A program made the position numbers and the translations under genes. Below, in pieces: positions 16,006 through 24,191 of a stretch of DNA of 64,000 bases. Position 1 is the first letter of the stretch; each line of letters opens with the position of its first letter. The DNA is from Sphingobacteriaceae bacterium. GTDB lineage: Bacteria; Bacteroidota; Bacteroidia; Sphingobacteriales; Sphingobacteriaceae. The stretch is from positions 124,001-188,000 of the forward strand of contig CAHJWG010000002.1 of the NCBI GenBank assembly GCA_903642215.1, given 5' to 3'. Under the pieces are notes generated by a model. The model had not been told where the DNA came from, did not search any database, and saw only the letters and a list, made by a program, of their open reading frames with translations.

Positions 16006-17199
16006 CTAACTCAACTTCGAAAATGCTTCTTTAATCCTCTTCACAGCTTCCCGCAATTTATCTTCCGCAGCCGCATAAGATAAACGGATACAATTATCAT
16101 CACCAAAAGAATCGCCGCCAACTACGGCCACGTTGGCTTCTTCCAATAAATAGATTGAAAGTTCGGCGGCATCTTTGTAAACTTTGCCGTTGTATTGTTT
16201 GCCGAAATAAGCACTTATATCCGGGAAGAAGTAAAACGCACCATCCGGCAAATTCACTTTCAAATTCGGAATTTCTTTCAGCAGATCATAAACGATGTCG
16301 CGGCGTTTTTTAAATTCCACACGCATTTGTTCCACCGTTTCCAGTCCGCCTTCCAAAGCGGCAACGCCGGCTTTTTGGGTGATGGAACACGTTCCGGAAG
16401 TAATTTGCCCCTGTAATTTATCACAAGCGGTAGCAATTTCTTTGTTGGAAGCCGTATAGCCGATGCGCCAGCCCGTCATGGCGAAACCTTTAGAAAAACC
16501 GTTGATAATAATTACGCGATCCTTGATAGAATCAAATTGCGCGATGGATTCATGCGTTGGCAGATAGCTGATGTGTTCATAAATTTCATCAGAAAGAATA
16601 TACAATTGCGGATATTTCTCAAAAACCTTTACCAAACCGGCTAATTCTTCCTTGCTGTAAACACTACCGGTTGGGTTACAAGGCGAAGAAAACATAAACA
16701 GTTTGGATTTTGGCGTAATGGCTGCTTTCAATTGCTCCGGCGTAATTTTAAAATCCTGCTCGGCTGTTGCATTTACAAAAACCGATTTTCCCTCGGCAAG
16801 TTTCACCACTTCAGAATAAGAAACCCAGTACGGCGTTGGGATAATTACTTCTTCGCCGGGGTTTACCAAACACAAAACTGCATTGGCAATCGCCTGTTTT
16901 GCACCGGTGGAAACCACAATTTCCGATGCATCGTAATCTAAATTATTTTCAACTTTTAATTTGGTAGCGATTGCTTTACGCAAATCCGGGTAGCCGGCAA
17001 CGGGCGTGTAATACGTAAAGTTTTTATCCATCGCTTCTTTTGCGGCAGCTTTAATATGATCGGGCGTATGGAAATCCGGTTCACCAAAACTCAAACTTAT
17101 TACATCCACACCTTTTGCAGCCAGTTCGCGGCCTAATTTGGCCATTTTTATGGTTGCAGATTCGGAAAGATTATTTATTCTATCGCTTAAAATACTCAT
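16006..17199 (-). CDS. Aspartate aminotransferase family enzyme
   Basis: 397 residues from ATG 17199 (MSILSDRINNL); the frame is open further upstream but that part lacks family similarity. PLP fold type I, class I aminotransferase, subgroup of bacterial/thermophile AspATs: SFGEPDFHTPDHI, the N in SSPCNPTGSVY, D and Y in LSDEIYEH, and the PLP lysine in NGFSKGFAMTGWRIGY; substrate Arg near RLSYA at the C-terminus. Likely makes aspartate from oxaloacetate and glutamate; substrate range is inferred. A 13/14 variant of the dispersed motif overlaps the 3' end (16023-16036). Confidence 0.92.
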   Translation of the reverse strand: MSILSDRINNLSESATIKMAKLGRELAAKGVDVISLSFGEPDFHTPDHIKAAAKEAMDKNFTYYTPVAGYPDLRKAIATKLKVENNLDYDASEIVVSTGAKQAIANAVLCLVNPGEEVIIPTPYWVSYSEVVKLAEGKSVFVNATAEQDFKITPEQLKAAITPKSKLFMFSSPCNPTGSVYSKEELAGLVKVFEKYPQLYILSDEIYEHISYLPTHESIAQFDSIKDRVIIINGFSKGFAMTGWRIGYTASNKEIATACDKLQGQITSGTCSITQKAGVAALEGGLETVEQMRVEFKKRRDIVYDLLKEIPNLKVNLPDGAFYFFPDISAYFGKQYNGKVYKDAAELSIYLLEEANVAVVGGDSFGDDNCIRLSYAAAEDKLREAVKRIKEAFSKLS

Positions 17200-17264
17200 A
17201 CTGATTGGATTGTTGGCGGCAAATATAGAAAATAACTTTAAGCAGGTTTCCGCCGTGATATTTA

Positions 17265-17290
17265 TATTTTTGTACGATAAAAACAGCATC
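17265..17290 (+). promoter_or_regulatory. CDF gene -7 box with dispersed motif at the transcript start
   Basis: TATTTTTG at 17265-17272 is a perfect TAnnTTTG -7 box; no good -33 box is seen. The predicted transcript start would fall in GATAAAAACAGCAT (17276-17289), which ends one base before the GTG start codon. The motif would thus make up the whole leader. Confidence 0.5.
17276..17289 (+). repeat. Dispersed motif, ACAG form, next to CDF start
   Basis: GATAAAAACAGCAT, one base upstream of the GTG at 17291. Confidence 0.85.
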
Positions 17291-18292
17291 GTGCAAAATC
17301 AAAAACGAATCATCCTGTATGCTTTAATTACCGGTTTTGTGCTGATGATTACCAAATTTGCTGCGTATATTATTACAGATTCCAATTTCATCTTAACCGA
17401 TGCTGCCGAAAGTATTGTAAATGTGGTGGCCAGTGCCTTTGCATTTTTCAGCATCTCGTTTTCTGCCCGGCCGCGGGATATCAATCATCCTTACGGACAT
17501 GGAAAAGTAGAGTTCTTCTCCGTTTTTTTGGAAGGCGCATTGATTATGGTTGCCGGAATTATCATCATTTTTAAATCCGTTTTCAACCTTTTTTATCCGC
17601 ACGAAGTGCAGCAACTGCTCATTGGTGCGGTGATTATCGGCATCACCGGTTTGATAAACGGTTTACTTGGTTTTTACATGATCAGGCAGGGGAAAAACAT
17701 GCTTTCGATCACGATTGAAGCCGACGGCAGGCATTTAATAACCGATGCCGTAACCAGTGCCGGTTTGGTAATTGGTTTAACGCTGATTTATTTTACTAAA
17801 ATCAAGCTGCTGGATAGCGTTCTTTCCATCGCTGTTGGTTTGTTTATCGTTTACACGGCCTACAAATTAGTACGAAAATCGGTTGCCGGATTAATGGATG
17901 AAGCTGATTTTTCGATGGTAGATGATATTCTAAAAATCTTGAACGAAAACCGGAAGGCAGAGTGGATCGATATTCATAATTTGCGCGCACAGCGTTATGG
18001 AAATGAGCTGCATATTGATTGCCACATGACACTGCCAAACTATTTCGATTTAACCCGCGTGCATCACGAAGTTTCTAAAGCGGATGAATACGTAAACCAG
18101 TTTGCACACATTAAAACAGAGTTTTTTATCCATGCCGATCCTTGTTTGCCCGAATGCTGTTACTATTGCCGGATGCCGAATTGCCCGATCCGTTCGCACG
18201 AAAAAACCGAAGATTACGTTTGGGACATGGAACGCGTGGCACAAAATAACAAGCATTTTGCTTCTGATGCGATTACAATTGTGCCTGTTTAA
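17291..18292 (+). CDS. Cation diffusion facilitator (divalent metal exporter)
   Basis: 333 residues from GTG 17291; the frame runs upstream into the aminotransferase gene, but similarity begins about here. Six transmembrane helices with metal-site residues: ILTDAAESIVN (helix 2, Asp-x(3)-Ser type site), HPYGHGKVEFFS after helix 3, and DGRHLITDAVTSAG in helix 5 (HxxxD). The cytoplasmic domain (about 210-300) holds DEADFSMVDDILKI. A Cys-rich tail (CLPECCYYCRMPNCPIRSH) may bind metal. Members export Zn2+, Fe2+ or Mn2+ by proton antiport; the HxxxD site favours Zn2+, as inference. Confidence 0.9.
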   Translation: MQNQKRIILYALITGFVLMITKFAAYIITDSNFILTDAAESIVNVVASAFAFFSISFSARPRDINHPYGHGKVEFFSVFLEGALIMVAGIIIIFKSVFNLFYPHEVQQLLIGAVIIGITGLINGLLGFYMIRQGKNMLSITIEADGRHLITDAVTSAGLVIGLTLIYFTKIKLLDSVLSIAVGLFIVYTAYKLVRKSVAGLMDEADFSMVDDILKILNENRKAEWIDIHNLRAQRYGNELHIDCHMTLPNYFDLTRVHHEVSKADEYVNQFAHIKTEFFIHADPCLPECCYYCRMPNCPIRSHEKTEDYVWDMERVAQNNKHFASDAITIVPV

Positions 18293-18297
18293 CGGCT

Positions 18298-18311
18298 ATA
18301 CTTCTTTTACC
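18298..18311 (-). repeat. Dispersed motif, GAAG form
   Basis: ATACTTCTTTTACC (reverse of GGTAAAAGAAGTAT), 12 bases upstream of the Nudix gene start and 6 bases after the CDF stop. Confidence 0.85.
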
Positions 18312-18322
18312 GACTATAATTT

Positions 18323-18781
18323 ATGCTGAAAAAATATCCGTTTAATATACGTGTTTATGGTTTGCTGATCAACGAAAGTAACCAGCTTTTAATCAGTGAC
18401 GAAGAGGAATACGGTATGCGTTTTTCTAAATTTCCGGGTGGCGGATTAGAATATGGCGAAGGTTTGCCGGACGGATTAAAACGGGAGTTTTTAGAAGAAT
18501 GTTTTTTTGAGATCGAAATCCTCAATCATTTTTACACAACCGATTTCTACCTTAAATCAGCTTTTGACGATACGCAGATCATCAGCGTCTATTACCTCGT
18601 TAAAAATCTTTCTCCCATAAATTTACCGATAAAAACAGCACCGTTTGATTTTGACGGCGAAAGTGCAGACGGAATTTTGCAGTCTTTCCGCTGGCTTAAT
18701 CTAAATCAGCTTAAAATAGAAGATGTTACTTTTCCGGCAGATCAAAAAGCTGTCGAATTACTCTTGAAAACACTAAAATGA
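18323..18781 (+). CDS. Nudix hydrolase
   Basis: 152 residues. The Nudix box is intact at about residues 39-61: GGGLEYGEGLPDGLKREF then LEEC, matching Gx5Ex7REUxEEx. The enzyme should hydrolyse a nucleoside diphosphate linked to another group; substrate unknown. Its stop overlaps the bioA start (ATGA), so it is translationally coupled to biotin genes; the reason is unclear. Confidence 0.88.
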   Translation: MLKKYPFNIRVYGLLINESNQLLISDEEEYGMRFSKFPGGGLEYGEGLPDGLKREFLEECFFEIEILNHFYTTDFYLKSAFDDTQIISVYYLVKNLSPINLPIKTAPFDFDGESADGILQSFRWLNLNQLKIEDVTFPADQKAVELLLKTLK

Positions 18782-20043
18782 ATTGGGTCGAACGAGATTT
18801 AAAGGTAATCTGGCATCCTTACACGCAAATGCAAACCGCCGCGCCGCCAATTCCAATTGTTCAGGGCGAAGGTGCATTGCTTTTTGATGATCAGGGCAAT
18901 ACATATCTGGATGCGGTTTCGTCTTGGTGGGTTAATATCCACGGGCATGCAAATCCGTACATTGCCGAAAAAGTTTCGGAACAATTAAAAACTTTGGAAC
19001 ATGTAATTTTTGCAGGATTTACCCATCCAACGGCAATAAAACTGGCGGAAGGCTTGCTGGAAATCCTCCCGAATAATCAGCAAAAAGTATTTTATTCTGA
19101 TAACGGTTCAACGGCGGTAGAAGTTGCTTTGAAAATGTGCATGCAGTTTTGGAGCAACCAAGGCAAACCTCGAACTAAAATTGTGGCTTTACATAACGCT
19201 TATCACGGCGATACTTTTGGTGCGATGTCTGTTAGTGCGCGCTCAGCTTTTACCGCTTCTTTTGATCCGTATTTGTTTGAGGTTGAATTTATTGACTTGC
19301 CGAATGAGGAGAATTTAGAAAGTATTAAGCAGCAAGTATCAAGTATCAAGACGGAAGTTTCCTGTTTTATTTTCGAGCCTTTAGTACAAGGTTCTGCCGG
19401 AATGCTGATGTATGAAGCCAAATATTTAAATGAGTTGATGGCGTATTGCCGGCAGGAAGGGATTTTAACGATTGCCGATGAAGTAATGACGGGTTTCGGC
19501 CGTACCGGAAAGCGTTTTGCCTGCAATCATTTACAGGAAAAACCGGATTTAATGTGTTTTAGCAAAGGTTTAACCGGCGGAACAATGCCGCTCGGAATTA
19601 CAACTTGTACAAATAAAATTTACGAAGCTTTTTTATCAGATGATAAACATAAAACACTTTTTCACGGCCATTCTTTCACCGCAAATCCGGTTGCTTGCGC
19701 AGCTGCCTTGGCCAGTTTAGAGTTATTTCTTCAAACCAAAACAATGGAAAATATCGATCGGATTTGTAATCGGCACCAACTTTTTGCCGATAAAAACAGC
19801 ATGAATCCGAAGCTGAAAGAAATACGCCAAACCGGCACAATCCTCGCCATGGAATTTAACGTTGCTACCGGAACCTCTTATTTTAGTAATCTGCGTGATC
19901 GCTTGTATCAGTTTTTCCTTAACAAACAAATTATTTTAAGGCCGTTGGGCAATATTATTTACTTTTTAACACCTTATTGCATTACCGATTTGCAGTTAGA
20001 TCAATTGTATGCTGCTGTTGAAAATGCACTCGAAACTTTTTAA
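18778..20043 (+). CDS. bioA: Adenosylmethionine-8-amino-7-oxononanoate aminotransferase
   Basis: 421 residues. PLP-dependent enzyme that converts KAPA to DAPA with S-adenosylmethionine as amino donor. Signatures: IWHPYTQM near the N-terminus, YLDAVSSWWVNIHGH, DNGSTAVEVALKM, HNAYHGDTFGAMS, IADEVMTGFGRTG and the PLP lysine in CFSKGLTGGTMPL, plus FHGHSFTANPVACAAA. It overlaps the Nudix gene by 4 bases and abuts a ferritin-like gene; bioD and bioF follow on the opposite strand. A copy of the dispersed motif (19789-19802) is inside the gene. Confidence 0.96.
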   Translation: MNWVERDLKVIWHPYTQMQTAAPPIPIVQGEGALLFDDQGNTYLDAVSSWWVNIHGHANPYIAEKVSEQLKTLEHVIFAGFTHPTAIKLAEGLLEILPNNQQKVFYSDNGSTAVEVALKMCMQFWSNQGKPRTKIVALHNAYHGDTFGAMSVSARSAFTASFDPYLFEVEFIDLPNEENLESIKQQVSSIKTEVSCFIFEPLVQGSAGMLMYEAKYLNELMAYCRQEGILTIADEVMTGFGRTGKRFACNHLQEKPDLMCFSKGLTGGTMPLGITTCTNKIYEAFLSDDKHKTLFHGHSFTANPVACAAALASLELFLQTKTMENIDRICNRHQLFADKNSMNPKLKEIRQTGTILAMEFNVATGTSYFSNLRDRLYQFFLNKQIILRPLGNIIYFLTPYCITDLQLDQLYAAVENALETF

Positions 20044-20667
20044 ATGATGAATACAAACGCTTTATTCTCAGCCATAGTTGCCAATCCGCAATTGCATGCC
20101 AAATGGCTAAATACGTTATCGCTGATGGAAAACACCGGTGCGCGGAAAATTTCTGCCAGCGAAGATTCTGAAACCGTAACTTATATTATTTTAAAACATG
20201 CAGCCGAAGAACATCGACATGCTTTCTATCTAAAAAAACAATTGGAAAAGTTAGGTGAAAACTTATGTCCGACTTATGCAACCGAATATTTACTTGCACC
20301 AAGAGATAGTAAATTTTACCTCAACCGTTTGGATGTAGAAGTTTGCCGTTATTTAAAATCTGAACTTGGATTGAATGGGAAAGAACTTCGGTTTGCTGCT
20401 TATTTATTAGTTACTTATGCGATTGAAGTTCGTGCCGATGAATTGTATCCCATTTACCAGGATGCTTTGACTAATGCAGAAAGTAAAGTTAACGTAAAAT
20501 CAATTATTTTGGAGGAAGAAGGACACTTGGAAGAAATGTTAAATCAGTTGCGGCATTTCTCGCCGGAGTGGGAAAAACATGCGGTAAAAGCAGTATCGAT
20601 AGAAAGTAATTTATATCAAAATTGGTTGCAGGGGTTGGAAAGAGAGATTGCAGTTGCAATTAGTTAA
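20044..20667 (+). CDS. Ferritin-like di-iron protein next to biotin genes
   Basis: 207 residues, starting directly after the bioA stop. Two ExxH motifs on separate helices (AAEEHRHAFYL near residue 57; LEEEGHLEEML near 160) plus single glutamates in other helices (SLMENTG, TYAIEVRADELYP) are the ligand set of a four-helix carboxylate-bridged di-iron centre. Such proteins store iron or act as oxygenases/desaturases on lipids and thioesters. Co-transcription with bioA suggests, but does not prove, a role in supplying or shaping the pimelate moiety or in iron/oxygen handling for biotin synthesis. No BioC/BioH gene is seen here. Confidence 0.7.
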   Translation: MMNTNALFSAIVANPQLHAKWLNTLSLMENTGARKISASEDSETVTYIILKHAAEEHRHAFYLKKQLEKLGENLCPTYATEYLLAPRDSKFYLNRLDVEVCRYLKSELGLNGKELRFAAYLLVTYAIEVRADELYPIYQDALTNAESKVNVKSIILEEEGHLEEMLNQLRHFSPEWEKHAVKAVSIESNLYQNWLQGLEREIAVAIS

Positions 20668-20674
20668 GTTTGAT

Positions 20675-20780
20675 TTTGTCATCCTAACGGTTTTTGTCAT
20701 CCTGAATTTGTTTCAGGATCTCTCGTGAAAAGTAACAAACCTGTTCTGTGGGATGCCGAATAAATTTCGGCATGACAAAG
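20675..20780. repeat. Bacteroidota GTCATCC palindromic intergenic repeat
   Basis: Contains CCTGAA-TTTGT-TTCAGG (20701-20717) and ATGCCGAA-TAAAT-TTCGGCAT (20753-20773), within outer GTCATCC and ATGAC arms. It lies between convergent bioA-operon and bioD ends and may serve as a bidirectional transcript end. Confidence 0.7.
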
Positions 20781-20785
20781 CGATA

Positions 20786-21358
20786 CTAATTTTCTATCCA
20801 ATCCAGATATTCATACCGCAACTTAGGATGACGTTTCCTAATTATATCTTCTGAATATGCTTCTTTTATGCCATTAAAAACAACACGGTTAATCGGTAAA
20901 TTTCTACTTTTCAAAGCTTCGATAGAAAGCAAAGTATGGTTGATGCTTCCCAGATAATGCATCACTACCAAAACCACTTCTGCCTGCAATTGCATAATCA
21001 GATCGATCATAAAAAAGCTATCATTTAACGGAACCATCAATCCGCCTGCGCCTTCAATAATCAAATTATTTTGTGTTTTTGGGAGAGTAATTTTACCCGG
21101 ATCAATCATAATTCCGTCCAATTGTGCCGATTTATGTGGAGAAAAAGGTTGTGTTAATCGGTAAGCTTCCGGATGAAAAACGGAAATTTTATTCTTCACC
21201 ATGCTTCTAACTTTCATTGTGTCAGATTGCTCGAGATCGCCGGATTGTACAGGTTTCCAGTAATCAGCCTGCATCTTTTCAACCAAATGTGCCGAAACAT
21301 AAGTTTTACCAACGCCGGTTCCGATGCCGGTTACAAATAAGGGTTTCGCCTGGTTCAT
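20786..21358 (-). CDS. bioD: Dethiobiotin synthetase
   Basis: 190 residues, ATP-dependent closure of the ureido ring of DAPA with CO2. Walker A-like GIGTGVGKTYVSAHL at residues 10-24, KPVQSGD with the substrate lysine near 36-42, VEGAGGLMVPL near 101-111. Slightly shorter than the usual 210-230. It lies two bases after bioF in one operon, convergent with bioA. One dispersed-motif copy (20857-20870) is inside the coding region. Confidence 0.95.
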   Translation of the reverse strand: MNQAKPLFVTGIGTGVGKTYVSAHLVEKMQADYWKPVQSGDLEQSDTMKVRSMVKNKISVFHPEAYRLTQPFSPHKSAQLDGIMIDPGKITLPKTQNNLIIEGAGGLMVPLNDSFFMIDLIMQLQAEVVLVVMHYLGSINHTLLSIEALKSRNLPINRVVFNGIKEAYSEDIIRKRHPKLRYEYLDWIEN

Positions 21359-21360
21359 AA

Positions 21361-22476
21361 TTAATGATTTATGGTTGCTGTTAATTCGGTAATTTCTGCT
21401 TCCGTATTAAAAGCATGGATACAAATGCGTAATCTTTCCATTCCGGCAAGAACTGTCGGACTTAAAATTGCACGAACATCAAAACCATTTTTTTGCAGAT
21501 GTTCGGCCAGTTTTTTTGCATTACTATTTCCGGGTACAAGTATAGATTGTATCGCACTGTTGCTTTCGATCAACGCATAATGATACTTCTTTTGCATCTC
21601 ATTTTTAAACAAAGTGATTAATTTGTGCAAGTGATTTTGTTCTGTTGTAATATTTTGCAGCAACTGATAAGCCATTTTAATAGTTACCAATTGATAAAAA
21701 GACGGCGCGGTTGTGTAAATAAAAGAACGTGCAAAATTGATAAGATAATCACGAAAGTTTTTACTGCCCAAAACAATTGCGCCATGAGAACCCAACGCTT
21801 TGCCAAAAGTTACTGTTCGGGCAAAAACCTGGTTTTCTAACTGTAATTGCTGTACCAAACCTTGGCCAAAAACGCCGGTTGCATGTGCTTCATCAACAAT
21901 TAAATTGGCATTGTATTGAGATGTTAAATTGATAATCTCCTGCAATGGTGCTTCGTCGCCATCCATTGAATACACACTTTCCACAACTACATAACAAATT
22001 CCTTTAGCATTTTTGAGCTTTTTTTCCAGATCATTCAGGTCATTATGCCGGAAGGAAAAGCGATTTGCTAAACTTAACCTTGCACCATCAATAATGCAGG
22101 CGTGGATTAATTCATCTGTAATTATGGTATCGCCGCGTTGCGGTAAACTTGCAAATAAGCCGAGGTTTGCATCGTAACCGGAATTAAAAATCAATCCGGC
22201 TTCTGCTTCATGAAAATTAGCGATTTGCTGTTCTAACTCTTCAACAAAAGTAATATTGCCTGATAATAATCTCGACCCGCCGGAACCATTTAAGTAATCT
22301 GGAAATCTCCGAAGTTCCTCCTGAACCAAAGCTTTCAACTTTTCTGATCTTGCAAAACCAAGATAATCGTTCGAGCAAAAATCAATTAATCCGGATGCTG
22401 TTTTTAGCACCCTAAAATTGTCATCAAGCTTTCGTTGTGCTAATTTCTGCTGAATAAAAATTTCTGCCTGGTTCAA
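21361..22476 (-). CDS. bioF: 8-amino-7-oxononanoate synthase
   Basis: 371 residues starting with TTG at 22476 (no ATG is available near the start of similarity). PLP-dependent condensation of pimeloyl thioester with alanine. Seen: FCSNDYLGFA, GSGGSRLLSGN, FNSGYDANLG, VVESVYSMDGDEAPL, VDEAHATGVFG and the PLP lysine in VTFGKALGSHGA. First gene of the bioF-bioD operon. The gap upstream carries the terminator of the preceding gene. Confidence 0.94.
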   Translation of the reverse strand: MNQAEIFIQQKLAQRKLDDNFRVLKTASGLIDFCSNDYLGFARSEKLKALVQEELRRFPDYLNGSGGSRLLSGNITFVEELEQQIANFHEAEAGLIFNSGYDANLGLFASLPQRGDTIITDELIHACIIDGARLSLANRFSFRHNDLNDLEKKLKNAKGICYVVVESVYSMDGDEAPLQEIINLTSQYNANLIVDEAHATGVFGQGLVQQLQLENQVFARTVTFGKALGSHGAIVLGSKNFRDYLINFARSFIYTTAPSFYQLVTIKMAYQLLQNITTEQNHLHKLITLFKNEMQKKYHYALIESNSAIQSILVPGNSNAKKLAEHLQKNGFDVRAILSPTVLAGMERLRICIHAFNTEAEITELTATINH

Positions 22477-22500
22477 CTTAAAAATTTTTGCTAAAATAGG

Positions 22501-22523
22501 AAAAGCGGCTCAAGGCCGCTTTT
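22501..22523 (-). terminator. Terminator between Spy-like gene and bioF
   Basis: AAAAGCGGC and GCCGCTTTT around a 5-base loop, downstream of the leftward Spy-like gene; A/T-runs on both sides make it work both ways. Confidence 0.8.
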
Positions 22524-22540
22524 CAAAAAATAAATATCAA

Positions 22541-22906
22541 TTATTTTTGAGGTGATGGAGGAGCACCGCCGCCGCCGTTTTGCATTCTGGCACGCATATC
22601 AGCTTGCATTTTATCATAAGCTGTAGCTTGTTCCGGGGTTAAAATTGCTTTAACTTTTGCAGCCATTGCTTGCCTGATCGGCATCATTGCCTGACGATCG
22701 CCACCTGCATTTCGTACGCTATCCATTTTGGTGGATTGCATTTGCATAATAGAAGTAATTTTAGCCGTTTGATCATCTGTCAACTTCAATTGTGTTTGTA
22801 AGTTTTTAGCTTGTTCTTCCGGAGATCTGCGTTGTCCGCCGCCTTGAGCCTTGCTCAAAGAAGTGATGCCTGCGATAAAGCAAAGCATTAATAATACTTT
22901 TTTCAT
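22541..22906 (-). CDS. Spy/CpxP-like periplasmic protein
   Basis: 121 residues. Signal peptide MKKVLLMLCFIAGITSLSKA (cleaved near residue 20), then Gln-rich helices with an LTXXQ motif (ILTPEQATAYDKM near 90-102; LKLTDDQTAKI near 44-54), the mark of the Spy/CpxP family of periplasmic chaperone-like stress proteins. The tail is G/P-rich. Single-gene unit with its own terminator. Confidence 0.8.
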   Translation of the reverse strand: MKKVLLMLCFIAGITSLSKAQGGGQRRSPEEQAKNLQTQLKLTDDQTAKITSIMQMQSTKMDSVRNAGGDRQAMMPIRQAMAAKVKAILTPEQATAYDKMQADMRARMQNGGGGAPPSPQK

Positions 22907-22968
22907 TGTTTTCAGTTAAGTTTATTGGATAAAGATAGTATCCTGTAGTTTAACTAAACACTTGTAAC

Positions 22969-23745
22969 TTAATTGTTGCTTTGCTGTAATTTAGCGATGG
23001 ATTTTTGCATTTGTGTCATCATGGAAGTTAAACTTTCCATCGTTGGATCTGGCGTTGGTTCCGGGAAGTGCATTGAAATATAAGCCTTGGATTTCCAGAT
23101 TTCCAGAATATCTTCCGGGTTAATTTCGTAAGGTTCGTAAACCGGATTGTCTGAAACTAACTTTAGTTTTTTGTTAGTTTTAAATTTGTTGCCGATGCGT
23201 TTGTAAACCACGCCGTCATCCTTGCTAATCACTACATAAGTTTCTCCGGATTTAATTTCGGCCCAGTTTTCTAAATATTCCGCTACGATAATAGAACCCG
23301 GATAAACCGGCAGCATGGAATCTCCCGTAATTTCAAACGCCCGGTAAGTGCCTTGCTTCAGCATGGGCAAATGAAACTTGGGCAGCTGACTGATAAATTC
23401 CGGATCGGCATATCCGTTTAAATAACCGGCGCTGGCTTTATACGGCACCAATTCTATATTTTGCCTTTCCTGCTGATCAACCGAAACACTTAAAATGCGT
23501 ACATTATTAGTTTCTGCCTTTGGTTTCGGCGAATATTTATCGTTGATGTCCTCATTTATGAAATCTCCGATTGGTATCTCGAAGAAATTTGCTATCAAAT
23601 TTAGTAATTCATACTTAGGATCAGCACGGTCTTCCTCATATGCACCCACCAGTGATCTTTTTATATGTAGCTGATCTGCAAACTGTTGCTGCGTTAAACC
23701 TTTTTTTTTCCGTAGATATTTGATGTTTGATGAAATTTTTGACAT
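22969..23745 (-). CDS. XRE-S24 (LexA-like) self-cleaving repressor
   Basis: 258 residues. N-terminal XRE HTH (residues 5-62: LRKKKGLTQQQFADQLHIKRSLVGAYE), hinge with a possible cleavage site in ASAGYLNGYAD near 108-113, then S24 peptidase fold with nucleophile Ser in EITGDSMLPV and the general base Lys in VVYKRIG. The C-terminus adds a coiled-coil tail. Compared with LexA it has an XRE domain instead of a winged helix, like phage CI or Bacteroidota stress repressors. A palindromic operator lies in the 65-base divergent gap. Confidence 0.85.
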   Translation of the reverse strand: MSKISSNIKYLRKKKGLTQQQFADQLHIKRSLVGAYEEDRADPKYELLNLIANFFEIPIGDFINEDINDKYSPKPKAETNNVRILSVSVDQQERQNIELVPYKASAGYLNGYADPEFISQLPKFHLPMLKQGTYRAFEITGDSMLPVYPGSIIVAEYLENWAEIKSGETYVVISKDDGVVYKRIGNKFKTNKKLKLVSDNPVYEPYEINPEDILEIWKSKAYISMHFPEPTPDPTMESLTSMMTQMQKSIAKLQQSNN

Positions 23746-23756
23746 AAAATTTGGTA

Positions 23757-23799
23757 TTACTAAATTTATTAGTACTTTAGTGCGAATAAAATTAGTAAT
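23757..23799. promoter_or_regulatory. Divergent operator of XRE-S24 repressor
   Basis: TACTAA-ATTTA-TTAGTA is a 17-base inverted repeat at 23758-23774; further half sites TTTAGTG (about 23776) and TTAGTAA (about 23792) follow. Spacing suggests two dimer sites covering both promoters, so the repressor probably controls itself and the GIY-YIG-like gene. Confidence 0.6.
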
Positions 23800-23810
23800 A
23801 AATATTAATT

Positions 23811-24149
23811 ATGCAAAATTTAAAAGCCCGTTCGGCTACAAAACTTGGAAAAAAAATTATGTATATTATTACCGACCGAAACCGGAACAGTTTACATGTT
23901 GGCATGTGTTCTGATTTGGTTAAAACGTTGCAGTTTTATAAACAGATGCCTAATCTTTTTTTTAACAGTTCTGACCAGTTAAACCGTTTGATTTATTTTG
24001 AAGAATTAAATTCGGAAGATGTTGCGGTAAAGCGTTTTGAAACCGTAAGCTGTTTTACCCGGAGCCAGAAAGAGAAGATGATTCGGTCTGTAAACCCGGA
24101 TTGGGTTGATTTAACCGTTGGCTTAAAATATGAATCCGCTTTAAATTAA
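23811..24149 (+). CDS. Degenerate GIY-YIG-like protein under S24 repressor control
   Basis: 112 residues. The layout copies small GIY-YIG nucleases: a first strand (KIMYIITDRN), second strand with HVGMCSDLVKTL in place of Y-V-G-x-T-x-x-L-x-x-R-L, then LNRLIYFEEL, AVKRFETVSCF and K-x-x-M-I...NPDWVDL. The GIY and YIG tripeptides are changed to YII and HVG, and the catalytic Arg position reads K/T. So the fold seems kept but nuclease activity is doubtful. It is divergent from the repressor, sharing its operator; ends in a hairpin overlapping its stop. Confidence 0.6.
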   Translation: MQNLKARSATKLGKKIMYIITDRNRNSLHVGMCSDLVKTLQFYKQMPNLFFNSSDQLNRLIYFEELNSEDVAVKRFETVSCFTRSQKEKMIRSVNPDWVDLTVGLKYESALN

Positions 24150-24161
24150 TAAAGCGGATTC
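24132..24161 (+). terminator. Terminator overlapping the GIY-YIG-like stop codon
   Basis: GAATCCGCTTTA and TAAAGCGGATTC with a 6-base loop that contains the stop codon; As follow on the other strand, so it also serves msrB. Confidence 0.75.
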
Positions 24162-24191
24162 TAAAAAATAGGTTGTTAAAAAAAGTATTGC

